The notes beneath the pieces were generated by a model. That model was not told the origin of the DNA, ran no database searches, and saw nothing but the letters and a program-made list of their open reading frames with translations. A program made the position numbers and the translations under genes. From Chloroflexota bacterium (GTDB taxonomy: Bacteria; Chloroflexota; Dehalococcoidia; Lucifugimonadales; Lucifugimonadaceae): a DNA stretch of 64,000 nucleotides. The DNA is taken from the NCBI GenBank assembly GCA_027618835.1, contig JAQCHZ010000006.1:1-64000 (forward strand). The letters run 5' to 3'. Of this stretch, positions 55,701-63,721 are shown piece by piece; positions within the stretch are counted from its first letter, which is position 1, and each line of letters starts with the position of its first letter.

Positions 55701-56504
55701 ATGTCTCTAAAAGATCGCATAGGTGTCGACGCAGGTAAGACCCGATTGGAAGACGCAATCCAGTGGGCGATAGATAACGAGTTCTTTTTCCTAGATTTCA
55801 ACGCCGACGCCGGGCCGAATCACATGGAATCGTGGACACCTGAACGAACTCGCACAGTGCGTGACATGTGCGAATCGAACGGCATTTCGATAGGACTGCA
55901 CACGCTCTCAGCCGTGAACGTCGCTGAGTTCTCGCCGTACGTTTCTCGTGCAGTCGAGGAGTACATGCGAGCGAGCGTCGATCTCTCGAACTCGCTGGAT
56001 TGCGCATGGACGGTCGTTCACGCCGGTTATCACTTCAGCGGCGATATTCCTGAACGTAAAAAGGCGTCACTCGATCGACTCAAACGAATTTGCAAGTACG
56101 GCGCCGATACTGGTCAGAAAATACTTCTTGAAAATCTTAACTTCGAGCCTGACAAGGCTGAAGTTCACTACATGGCACACACAGTCGAAGAGACTCGTGA
56201 GTACTTCGACGAGATTCCACCAGAGCACATGGGCTGGGCTTTCACCGCAAATCATTCACATCTCGTCCCAGACGGCATCGATGGATTCTTAGACGCTTTC
56301 GGTATCGACCGAATCGGCGAAGTGCGATTAGCCGACAATCATGGCGACTACGAAGTTCACCTGATTCCTGGCGAAGGAACTCTGGATTTCGCAAATATGT
56401 TCAATCGACTCGAAAGTGCCGGATACAAAGGGCACTATTCGATGGCGTACGGCTCCGATCAAGAACGAATTGATTCCCGCAATCATCTAATCTCGCTGGC
56501 ATAA
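55701..56504 (+). CDS. Sugar-phosphate isomerase/epimerase-like TIM-barrel protein
   Basis: A 267-residue AP-endonuclease-2-type TIM barrel (xylose-isomerase-like family). Barrel strands supply metal ligands in ISIGLHTLS (His), VVHAGYHF (His), LLENLNFEP (Glu), FTANHSHLV (His) and VRLADNHGDYEVHL (Asp/His); the final GHYSMAYG strand is typical. Members epimerise or isomerise sugars and polyols or act on hydroxypyruvate-like compounds. It follows the amidohydrolase by 57 bp. Confidence 0.86.
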   Translation: MSLKDRIGVDAGKTRLEDAIQWAIDNEFFFLDFNADAGPNHMESWTPERTRTVRDMCESNGISIGLHTLSAVNVAEFSPYVSRAVEEYMRASVDLSNSLDCAWTVVHAGYHFSGDIPERKKASLDRLKRICKYGADTGQKILLENLNFEPDKAEVHYMAHTVEETREYFDEIPPEHMGWAFTANHSHLVPDGIDGFLDAFGIDRIGEVRLADNHGDYEVHLIPGEGTLDFANMFNRLESAGYKGHYSMAYGSDQERIDSRNHLISLA

Positions 56505-56532
56505 GCTCTAAAAAATACCGAAAGGCGAATCC

Positions 56533-58230
56533 GTGTACAACATCGAAGAAATCGATCCAAATGCGCTCTTCCCAAAGGGCGTGTCACCTCACGGTCGCTC
56601 CACTCGTGCGCCCGCAACCGGAACGAAGGGCATGGTTTCCTCAGCGCACCCGTACGCCTCAAGAGCAGGACTCGATGTGCTTCGAGACGGCGGTAATGCA
56701 TTCGACGCCGCAGTCGCCGTAGCTTCGACGCTGAACATTGCCGAGCCATACATGTCGGGAGTTGGCGGAATCGGCATCGCAATGGTTTATGTCGCCAAAG
56801 AAAAGCGCACTCGTATTCTGAACTTCTCTGGTCACGCTCCGAACGCTGCTCAGCCCGAGATGTACGACCATCTAAACGCTGAAACAGGTCCGATGTCACC
56901 GCTCGTTCCCGGCAACGTTTCAGGCTGGATGACGATGCACGACACGTACGGATCTCTGTCGCTTTCGAGAGTAATGCGTGATGCGATTCAGTACGCCGAT
57001 GAGGGCATTGCACTAACGCCGTTCAATGCGGCAATGATCGAGGAAAACCTCGTTCGAATCGACCGATTTGATTCGTCACAAAAGGCTGTATTGGTCGAAC
57101 GAAACGGACTCAGCTGTGGTTCGGTATTCCGTATGCCTCAACTTTCCGAGTCGCTTGCTGCAATCTCAGAAGGCGGACAAAAAGAATTCTATGAAGGTGT
57201 TCTTGGCGATCGGATTCAGGCAGGGCTAAAAGCAGCCGGTGGAATCATTAGCCGAGAAGAATTAGCTGCATACCGAGCGTACTGGCAGGAGCCGCTTAGT
57301 ACGAATTATCGAGGGCTAGAAGTTCGAGTAGCACCGCCCAATTCTTCAGGATTTCAAATTCTCGAAACGCTAAACATCCTAAGCAATTTCGATGAACTTC
57401 CGTACGGATCTAGCGACACTTTGCACAAGCTGGTCGAGGCGGTGTATATCGCCGCCGACGACCGAGCCAAGTACGCTGGCGATCCCGCTCACGTCGAAAT
57501 TCCGTTGGATCGATTGCTTTCGGCAGAGTACGCAGCTGATAAAGCTGCCGAAATAAACATGCTTCAAACATTAGGACCTCCGGCTGAACGATGGGAGCGA
57601 TCTCGTGTCGACCACCCTCCTGTAGGCGTTAAAGCCGAATACGCTAGCGGTCTAACGACTCACTTTGTTACCGCAGATGCTGAAGGCAACGTCGTGACAG
57701 TGACACAGACTCTCGGTGGTGCGTTCGGGTCGGCAGTTGTTGCTGGCGACACTGGGGTGTTTATGAACAACATGTGCAAATGGTTCGACATCAATCCTGA
57801 GACAGACTCGCCAAACCTGATTGGACCCGGCAAGGAACAAGATTTCTGTATCGCACCGGCACAGATCTACCAAGATGCCACTGACGGCTCTGGTGAAAAA
57901 GAGATTCGTATGTCGATTTCCACGCCAGGCAGTTGGGGAATTTTGCACACGACGGCTCAGATGATGCACAACCACATCGATGCCGGAATGAACGTTCAGG
58001 AAGCGATCGAGGCCCCTCGGTTCAGGCACTACGACACCGGAATGCTGCTTCTCGAAAACAGGTTCCCCGTTCACATGCGAGAAGATCTTGCACGTCGTGG
58101 TCACCGTGTTCACGTGGCACCAGACTGGCACAACGCTGTTGGAGGCGGACAGGGCATTCAATTCACCGAGCATGGCTCGATGCTAGGCGGAGCCGACCCA
58201 CGGCGCGACGGCGTGGCGATGGGTTACTAG
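56533..58230 (+). CDS. Gamma-glutamyltransferase-family protein
   Basis: A 565-residue Ntn-hydrolase of the gamma-glutamyltranspeptidase family. RDGGNAFDAAVAVASTLNIAEPYMSGVGGIG, GWMTMHDTYG and the autoprocessing site GLTTHFVTAD, with Thr375 as presumptive N-terminal nucleophile of the small subunit, are all present, as are FGSAVVAGDTGVFMNNM and STPGSWGI. There is no signal peptide, unlike secreted GGTs, so it may be cytoplasmic, closer to CapD/YwrD-like acylases. GTG 56533 is preceded by AAAGGCG. Could release glutamyl or other acyl groups. Confidence 0.9.
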   Translation: MYNIEEIDPNALFPKGVSPHGRSTRAPATGTKGMVSSAHPYASRAGLDVLRDGGNAFDAAVAVASTLNIAEPYMSGVGGIGIAMVYVAKEKRTRILNFSGHAPNAAQPEMYDHLNAETGPMSPLVPGNVSGWMTMHDTYGSLSLSRVMRDAIQYADEGIALTPFNAAMIEENLVRIDRFDSSQKAVLVERNGLSCGSVFRMPQLSESLAAISEGGQKEFYEGVLGDRIQAGLKAAGGIISREELAAYRAYWQEPLSTNYRGLEVRVAPPNSSGFQILETLNILSNFDELPYGSSDTLHKLVEAVYIAADDRAKYAGDPAHVEIPLDRLLSAEYAADKAAEINMLQTLGPPAERWERSRVDHPPVGVKAEYASGLTTHFVTADAEGNVVTVTQTLGGAFGSAVVAGDTGVFMNNMCKWFDINPETDSPNLIGPGKEQDFCIAPAQIYQDATDGSGEKEIRMSISTPGSWGILHTTAQMMHNHIDAGMNVQEAIEAPRFRHYDTGMLLLENRFPVHMREDLARRGHRVHVAPDWHNAVGGGQGIQFTEHGSMLGGADPRRDGVAMGY

Positions 58231-58248
58231 GTGGTGCCAGTAAAGGTC

Positions 58249-58345
58249 CTCTCCCAGCGAGAGAGTATTTAGGTGAGGGAGATTCGGTAGTAGCCAGCTA
58301 TTCAGATGTCTCTCCGTCAACCCAACCTTCTCCCGCTGGGAGAAG
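58249..58345. repeat. Inverted pair of CTCCCAGCG hairpins
   Basis: Left hairpin CTCTCCCAGCGAGAGAG (58249-58265) is followed by TATTTAGGTGAGGG. Right hairpin CTTCTCCCGCTGGGAGAAG (58327-58345) has its complement CTTCTCCCAGCGGGAGAAG nearly matching the left unit. The two form an inverted repeat of about 100 bp, like small non-coding mobile elements. A related single unit is at 39188-39220. Confidence 0.7.
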
Positions 58346-58436
58346 GGGTTAATCTGAGAACTTCGTTCGAACAATCTCAACCGCAAATGAACATCCAAGC
58401 TCCCTTCGGCAAGGTCGGGACGAGGATAATTGGCTT

Positions 58437-59084
58437 ATGTCTATCAATGAAAACAAAATAAGCGCCAACCGCGCCGATCTCACAGAATTCCCAAAGATGG
58501 TGTTCGGAGTGATGGGATCTGCCGGTGGCGAAATGCCTGAATCTGCACGAGAGAAGATCTACGATCTCGGTGCTGAAGTGGGCAAGCGCGGCTACACACT
58601 GGTCACAGGGATCGCACCCGGACTTCCGCACGACTCCGTGCTTGGGTCGAAATCTGAAGGTGGTCTTACGATCGGCATTTCGCCAGCGCAGAGTCTCACC
58701 GAACACATCGAGCGGTACAAATCACCGACTCGTGGGTACGACATCATCGTCTACACCGGAAGCGGTCTGATGGGACGAGAGGTCGAGAACATCCAAACGT
58801 GCGACGCCGTGGTAATCGTTGGCGGACGTTCTGGAACGCTCGGCGAATTCGCTATCGCCTACGACCAAGCGAAGATCATCGGCGTGCTCGAAGGAACCGG
58901 AGGAATCGCCGATCATATCGACGATTTGCTCAAGGTGATCAACAAGGACACCGGCGCCAAGGTCATCGGACATTCCGATCCGATCAAGCTCGTTGAACTA
59001 CTCGAACAGGCGTACATAGACGACGTTCTGCCCGGCTACCTAAAACTACTAGAAACCCACGAAACCGACGGCGAGTTGGAATGA
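58437..59084 (+). CDS. SLOG-domain (LOG/DprA-like Rossmann) protein
   Basis: A 215-residue protein of the LOG-like family. VFGVMGSAGG at the start, the TLVTGIAPGLP loop, a central VVIVGGRSGTLGEFA (counterpart of PGGxGTxxE in LOG phosphoribohydrolases) and LLEQAYIDD at the end. LOG enzymes cut ribose phosphate from nucleotides; relatives of this type are thought to sense or process nucleotide-like ligands. Start overlaps no gene upstream, while its end overlaps the dehydrogenase by 4 bp. Confidence 0.8.
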   Translation: MSINENKISANRADLTEFPKMVFGVMGSAGGEMPESAREKIYDLGAEVGKRGYTLVTGIAPGLPHDSVLGSKSEGGLTIGISPAQSLTEHIERYKSPTRGYDIIVYTGSGLMGREVENIQTCDAVVIVGGRSGTLGEFAIAYDQAKIIGVLEGTGGIADHIDDLLKVINKDTGAKVIGHSDPIKLVELLEQAYIDDVLPGYLKLLETHETDGELE

Positions 59085-60091
59085 GTAGCGACGGCCGCAC
59101 AAAATCAGCACTGTTCTACGAATATCCTCCCGAAGATGGCGACGTTTTTGGGCAAGGTCGACGCGAGCGAATCGGAAGTCTCACCGATCTGTACCCGACC
59201 GTAATCACCAGAGATAATTTCGATCAACACGCTGCTGCTCTCGCCGATGTGGAAGTTATTTTCGCAACATGGGGCATTCCGAGTTTCGATGATCGGCACT
59301 TCAAGGCAATGCCGAACTTGAAAGCGGTTTTCTACGCTGCTGGCAACGTGAAGTCGTTTGCAACACCGCTGATCGACCGGAACATCACGCTTGTTGGAGC
59401 ATGGGACATCAACGCTATTCCAGTTGCCGAGATGTGCCTGTCTCAAGTTCTACTGTCGCTACGTGGTTATTTCCGAGCCACTCGGCGTTACTACGATCTG
59501 AAAACACACGATGCCAAGTCGTTTGATCGATCGGGAGTTTTTGGTGAAACAGTCGGACTTATTGGTCTTGGCAAGATAGGAACCCGACTCAGGAATCTAC
59601 TCGCCACATATCCGATCAAAGTGCTGGCGTACGATCCATTCTTGACCAACGAACGAGCGGAAGAGTTGGACGTTGAGTCGGTATCTCTCGCTGAACTTTT
59701 CAAACGTTCGCTGGTGGTCAGCAATCACATACCCGATATTGAATCGACCGTCGGCACGCTACGCCACGAGCACTTCGTTGAAATGCGCGACGGAGCCACT
59801 TTTATCAATTCGGGTCGAGGCGCACAGGTAGTCGAGTCCGACATGATTAGCGTTTTAGAAAACCGACCCGATCTAACTGCTTTGCTCGATGTGACGCTTC
59901 CTGAACCACCAGCCCAAGATTCACCTCTGTGGCGGTTGCCGAACGTAGTGATCTCGCCCCATATTGGCGGAACTGTCGGCGATGAAGTTGTCCGTCTCGC
60001 AGACTGCGTGATCGATGAATATGAACGCTGGAATGCAGGAGAATCTGTTAGCTACGAGATCACCGCAGAAGTTCTAGCGACCATGGGGTGA
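59081..60091 (+). CDS. D-isomer-specific 2-hydroxyacid dehydrogenase
   Basis: A 336-residue enzyme. GLIGLGKIGTRL is the NAD(P)-binding loop, NSGRGAQV holds the catalytic Arg, TLPEP the Glu and SPHIGGTVGD the His. Family members reduce 2-oxo acids or oxidise 2-hydroxy acids such as phosphoglycerate, glycerate or glyoxylate; the specific substrate is unclear. The N-terminal catalytic domain is unusually free of the common substrate-binding motifs. Coupled to the SLOG gene by ATGA overlap. Last gene of the 54.2-60.1 kb run. Confidence 0.88.
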   Translation: MSSDGRTKSALFYEYPPEDGDVFGQGRRERIGSLTDLYPTVITRDNFDQHAAALADVEVIFATWGIPSFDDRHFKAMPNLKAVFYAAGNVKSFATPLIDRNITLVGAWDINAIPVAEMCLSQVLLSLRGYFRATRRYYDLKTHDAKSFDRSGVFGETVGLIGLGKIGTRLRNLLATYPIKVLAYDPFLTNERAEELDVESVSLAELFKRSLVVSNHIPDIESTVGTLRHEHFVEMRDGATFINSGRGAQVVESDMISVLENRPDLTALLDVTLPEPPAQDSPLWRLPNVVISPHIGGTVGDEVVRLADCVIDEYERWNAGESVSYEITAEVLATMG

Positions 60092-60218
60092 GTGCCAAGG
60101 GCACGTTTTCTCTAGTCGAATCCGGCTAGTCGAACGAACTCAGCATCGTTTACGATTTATGGATACGATTTTTTTGCGACCTGGTGGGTCGTCGGGCTGA
60201 TTTTTTTGGAGACGACTT

Positions 60219-60545
60219 ATGAGTATTGTGAAGATCAATGCAATCGCTGTGGGCGAAGGCAAGGGCGAAGAGCTTGAGAAGCGATTTGCGCAAAGGGCAG
60301 GCGAGGTAGAGAACCAACCCGGATTCGAAGGTTTTGAACTGCTTCGACCTGTCGAAGGCGAAGATCGATACTTCGTTTACACCCGCTGGGACTCCGAAGA
60401 ATCGTTTCAGGCGTGGGTAAGCTCGCAGGCGTTCGAACGTGGACATCGTCAGGCTTCTTCGAACAAGACCGACGGCACGGTAGCCCACGGCTCAGCCATT
60501 CTCGGCTTCGAAGTTGTGATCAAGACCGAAGGCAATAAGGCGTAG
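60219..60545 (+). CDS. Antibiotic-biosynthesis-monooxygenase (ABM/IsdG-like) domain protein
   Basis: A 108-residue dimeric ferredoxin-like alpha/beta barrel. VKINAIAVGEGKGEELEKRF begins the first strand and helix, PGFEGFELLRP is strand 2, and DRYFVYTRWDSEESFQAW strand 3 with helix 2, the ABM/HmoA layout. Some members degrade heme and others oxidise polyketides; the heme-contact His is not obvious, although GHRQ follows helix 2. GGAGAC upstream is a good ribosome site. Confidence 0.78.
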   Translation: MSIVKINAIAVGEGKGEELEKRFAQRAGEVENQPGFEGFELLRPVEGEDRYFVYTRWDSEESFQAWVSSQAFERGHRQASSNKTDGTVAHGSAILGFEVVIKTEGNKA

Positions 60546-60643
60546 CCAGAGTCTCCTCGTCGGCTTCTCGACCCCTGTGGAGAGATCTTCGGTGCGGTGC
60601 TGGGTTCGATGACTGGCTAGATCGTTCGTTGGCAGCGTTTGAA

Positions 60644-60674
60644 CGTTTGATACTGAAATGAATTCAGCATGACA
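60644..60674. repeat. TTTGATACTGAA/TTCAGCATGACA palindromic repeat
   Basis: A degenerate copy of the CGTTTGA...TGACA palindrome family: CGTTTGATACTGAA with TTCAGCATGACA. Same outer edges as the copies beside the GIY-YIG genes, different core. Confidence 0.7.
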
Positions 60675-60702
60675 GTGTCGCTAATTGGAATCTAAAGAAC
60701 GA

Positions 60703-60737
60703 AAAAGACCCTCTGAGAAATTCTCAGAGGGTCTTTT
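60703..60737. terminator. Intrinsic terminator
   Basis: A near-perfect palindrome, AAAAGACCCTCTGAGAA (60703-60719) with TTCTCAGAGGGTCTTTT (60721-60737), with A and T flanks. It follows the ABM gene and precedes the convergent kdgK end by about 90 bp. Confidence 0.9.
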
Positions 60738-60830
60738 CATAATCACAAACAAACTTGCAACTCGCCCAGCAGAGCCATTCATCAACTCAGCCGACAAATC
60801 GCCGACCTCGCAGAAAACGTGCCATTGGCA

Positions 60831-61856
60831 CTAGCGCTGGACACGGCCTGAGGTGTCGCCGCCTGCGACTGCCATTACTTCCTTCACGCTAACGAGGTTG
60901 AAGTCGCCGTGGAACGTGTGTGACATAGCCGAAGAAGCAACAGCGAAATCGAGAACCTGTCGAGAGTTCCAACCGTCTTGATTCAGGCCGTAAATCATCG
61001 CTGCACAGAACGAATCTCCACCGCCAACACGGTCGACAATTCGTACCGGGTACTTGTTACCAACGAGAATCTCGTCGCCATCGTAGTAAATCGCACTCCA
61101 ACCGTTATCGTCAGCAGAGAAGCTCTCACGAAGCGTGATCGCAACCTTCTTGAAACCAAACTTGTCTACAAGTTCCTGAACAACAGGCCTATAGGCTTCT
61201 GGATCGATCTCACCAACCGTCACATCGACGCCTTCAGCAGCAACACCGAGACACTTCTCAGCGTCCTCTTCGTTACCGATAGAAACATCAACGTACTTCA
61301 TCATCGGAATCATCGTTGCCTGTGCCTCTTCAGGAGTCCACAAGTTCTTACGATAGTTCATGTCGGCCGAAACAGTGATCCCAAGCTCTTGGGCTGCCTT
61401 TGCGGCTTCTATACACACTTCACCAGCGTTCTTTGAGATCGCTGGTGTGATTCCTGTGAAGTGGAACCAGTCGGCGCCATCGAACACTTTCGCCCAATCG
61501 ACATCACCAGGCTTGATTTCAGAAATTGAAGATGCTGCTCGGTCGTAAACAACCTTCGAAGCTCGCATTGCTGCGCCCGATTCGAGGTAGTAAGTGCCCA
61601 GTCTCTGGCCCTGTCGAAGTATTTCCGACGTATCGACACCAAACTGCCTGATGTAGTTGATGCAAGCCTGCCCAATGTCGTTATCAGGAATGGCAGTAAC
61701 GAAAGTTGCGTCGACTCCGAACTGTGCAAGTGAAACTGCAACGTTACATTCGCCGCCGCCGTAGGTGACTTCGAACTCACGAGCCTGAGTAAAACGCTCT
61801 CGTCGCATTGTTGCGAGCCTGAGCATCACCTCTCCAAAAGTTACTACCTTGACCAT
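60831..61856 (-). CDS. kdgK: 2-keto-3-deoxygluconate kinase (PfkB family)
   Basis: A 341-residue PfkB carbohydrate kinase. VVTFGEVMLRL starts the Rossmann-like core, GGGECNVAVSLAQFG is the substrate-binding diglycine, and the C-terminal RVGGGDSFCAAMIYGL is the GAGD-type anion hole and catalytic Asp. The spacing and WFHFTGITPAIS favour 2-keto-3-deoxygluconate kinase. It converts 2-keto-3-deoxy acids from enolase-family dehydratases to the phosphate used by the KDPG aldolase gene next to it (113 bp gap). Confidence 0.88.
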   Translation of the reverse strand: MVKVVTFGEVMLRLATMRRERFTQAREFEVTYGGGECNVAVSLAQFGVDATFVTAIPDNDIGQACINYIRQFGVDTSEILRQGQRLGTYYLESGAAMRASKVVYDRAASSISEIKPGDVDWAKVFDGADWFHFTGITPAISKNAGEVCIEAAKAAQELGITVSADMNYRKNLWTPEEAQATMIPMMKYVDVSIGNEEDAEKCLGVAAEGVDVTVGEIDPEAYRPVVQELVDKFGFKKVAITLRESFSADDNGWSAIYYDGDEILVGNKYPVRIVDRVGGGDSFCAAMIYGLNQDGWNSRQVLDFAVASSAMSHTFHGDFNLVSVKEVMAVAGGDTSGRVQR

Positions 61857-61969
61857 GAATCTCGATTCTTTTTCTACCGCGAACTGGATGTTATCTAGAT
61901 TGAATATAGGTCAGCGTATAGGCAATTGAGTAGCAATCACCCCACGCTGAAAAAGAGTGCCAATGGCAC

Positions 61970-62644
61970 TTATAGCCCCCGGATTGACTTGATCAGTGCG
62001 ACGGTGTCCCTGCTGCGCTGTTCGAGCTTGTCCCACGCGCCATCCTTCAGGATGTCGGCAGAAACTAGCTTCGAGCCCATTCCAACAGCCACCACTCCAG
62101 CCTCGAACCAAGGTCGAAGCGACTCTTCGGTGATGTCGACTCCGCCGGTAGGCATGATCGACGACCACGGCATAGGTGCGAGAACATCTTTGACGAATCC
62201 GGGACCACCAACCGCGCTACCGGGGAACGCCTTTACAATCTCGCAACCGAGTTCTTCGGCGGCTGAAATCTCCGAGGCAGTACCGCAACCGGGGACGTAA
62301 CCGACTTTTCGTCGGTTGCAGACCTTCGCAACGTCGGGATTTGTTACTGGTCCAACGATGAAGCTTGCGCCTGAGCCGATGTACATCGAAGCGGTTCCAG
62401 CGTCGAGAACTGAACCAGCACCAAGAATGGCGTCTGGTAGCTCGGCTGCACAGAATCTGTCGAGTGCTGTGAACACTTCCCAGGCGTGATCGCCACGGTT
62501 TGTGAACTCAAGAACCTTGATTCCGCCGTTTACACATGCCTTTGCAATGTTCTGAGCTGTTGCGATATCGCCGTTGTAAAAAACGGGCACAACGCCAATT
62601 TCGTTAACTGCATTGAATGCTTGCAGCCGGGTGTGTCTGGCCAA
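61970..62644 (-). CDS. eda: 2-keto-3-deoxy-6-phosphogluconate / 4-hydroxy-2-oxoglutarate aldolase
   Basis: A 224-residue class I aldolase. The catalytic Glu is in KVLEFTNRG, GAGSVLDAGTA and FIVGPVTNPD form the phosphate/carboxylate site, and the Schiff-base Lys is in EIVKAFPGS; IMPTGGVDI closes the barrel. It splits KDPG into pyruvate and glyceraldehyde 3-phosphate. It lies directly upstream of kdgK on the minus strand, forming a compact lower branch of a DeLey-Doudoroff/Entner-Doudoroff-type pathway. Confidence 0.92.
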   Translation of the reverse strand: MARHTRLQAFNAVNEIGVVPVFYNGDIATAQNIAKACVNGGIKVLEFTNRGDHAWEVFTALDRFCAAELPDAILGAGSVLDAGTASMYIGSGASFIVGPVTNPDVAKVCNRRKVGYVPGCGTASEISAAEELGCEIVKAFPGSAVGGPGFVKDVLAPMPWSSIMPTGGVDITEESLRPWFEAGVVAVGMGSKLVSADILKDGAWDKLEQRSRDTVALIKSIRGL

Positions 62645-62832
62645 CTCGGGTTCTCCTTAGCGATCTGTTTTGAAATTCGTCCGCAAGCTAGTTTATCGCT
62701 CGCGAGGCAAGTAGTAACCTCTGTGTTCTCACAACTTCAACAACCTCCAAGTGAGCACCGGTGATGTTCGACTTGTAGCACACTACAAGCTGACACTCTG
62801 CAAAGCTTCCTCAAGCGAAGAAAGATTCCAAA

Positions 62833-63645
62833 ATGGACTCAAATCCAGTCATAGACAAGATGAAACGTGGCGAAGCTACTGTTGGTACGTGGTCAACTAC
62901 CGGCGACCCCTCGGTTATCGAAGTGATGGCATACATGACTGATCTCGACTGGATCACCGTCGACTTTGAGCACAACGCCATTGATGTGTCCACAGCTGTG
63001 AACTGCCTCAGGGCGGCTCAGGGCAGCGGCACTCCGATGTTCGCTCGGGTTCCTTACGGCGAGAAAGTGTGGATCAAGCGAATTCTCGATATTGGGTTCA
63101 TGGGTATCGTTGCTCCAGATGTAAAAAATGCGGAACAGGCTCGCGAAATTGTTCAGGCTGCCAAGTACGCCCCCGATGGAATTCGTGGAATCGGCAGCGC
63201 ACGTGGTCAGATTGCATACGGACCTAACTTCTTCAAGAAGGCCAACGAGATGACGCTTGTGGTCATCATGATTGAAGATCCTGCTGCAGTTGATCAGATC
63301 GACGAGATCATGGCGGTTCCGGGCGTGGACGTATGTTTCATTGGACCAAACGATCTCGCACAGAACATGGGCGTTCCGATTGGGCTAGATAACAAGCATC
63401 CTGATCACATCGCGGCCGTTCAGAAGGTTGTCGATGCGGGCAAGCGCCACGGAGTGTTCACCGGCGCTCACACAGCGTCTGGCGAAGAGGCAGCTCGACG
63501 TATCAAGCAGGGCATGCAGTGGTTCCCGATTAGTTCGGATGCCGGAATGCTCAAAATGGGTATCGAAGGTCAGCTTGCACAACGTGATGCCGCACTAGCG
63601 GGCGAACTCGACGACGACGGCAAAGACGGCGGCACGTTCTACTAA
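62833..63645 (+). CDS. HpcH/HpaI family aldolase
   Basis: A 270-residue TIM-barrel class II aldolase. WITVDFEHNAID carries the catalytic acid and His, VVIMIEDPAAVDQ the metal Glu, and VCFIGPNDLAQNMG the family's signature. Compared with the 15.2-kb copy it is shorter at the N-terminus and ends in an acidic tail. It may act on 2-keto-3-deoxy sugar acids as a phosphate-free branch beside kdgK-eda. It stands divergent from eda with 188 bp between starts. Confidence 0.9.
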   Translation: MDSNPVIDKMKRGEATVGTWSTTGDPSVIEVMAYMTDLDWITVDFEHNAIDVSTAVNCLRAAQGSGTPMFARVPYGEKVWIKRILDIGFMGIVAPDVKNAEQAREIVQAAKYAPDGIRGIGSARGQIAYGPNFFKKANEMTLVVIMIEDPAAVDQIDEIMAVPGVDVCFIGPNDLAQNMGVPIGLDNKHPDHIAAVQKVVDAGKRHGVFTGAHTASGEEAARRIKQGMQWFPISSDAGMLKMGIEGQLAQRDAALAGELDDDGKDGGTFY

Positions 63646-63687
63646 GGTCACAGGGTGACTTTTTCTTGCGTGGCGAGGATGTGAGCT

Positions 63688-63721
63688 AAAAGGGACGATG
63701 GGTCAGACCATCGTCCCTTTT
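63688..63721. terminator. Bidirectional intrinsic terminator
   Basis: AAAAGGGACGATGG (63688-63701) pairs with CCATCGTCCCTTTT (63708-63721), with a T-run after it on the plus strand and an A-run on the minus strand. Serves the aldolase and the convergent membrane gene. Confidence 0.92.
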
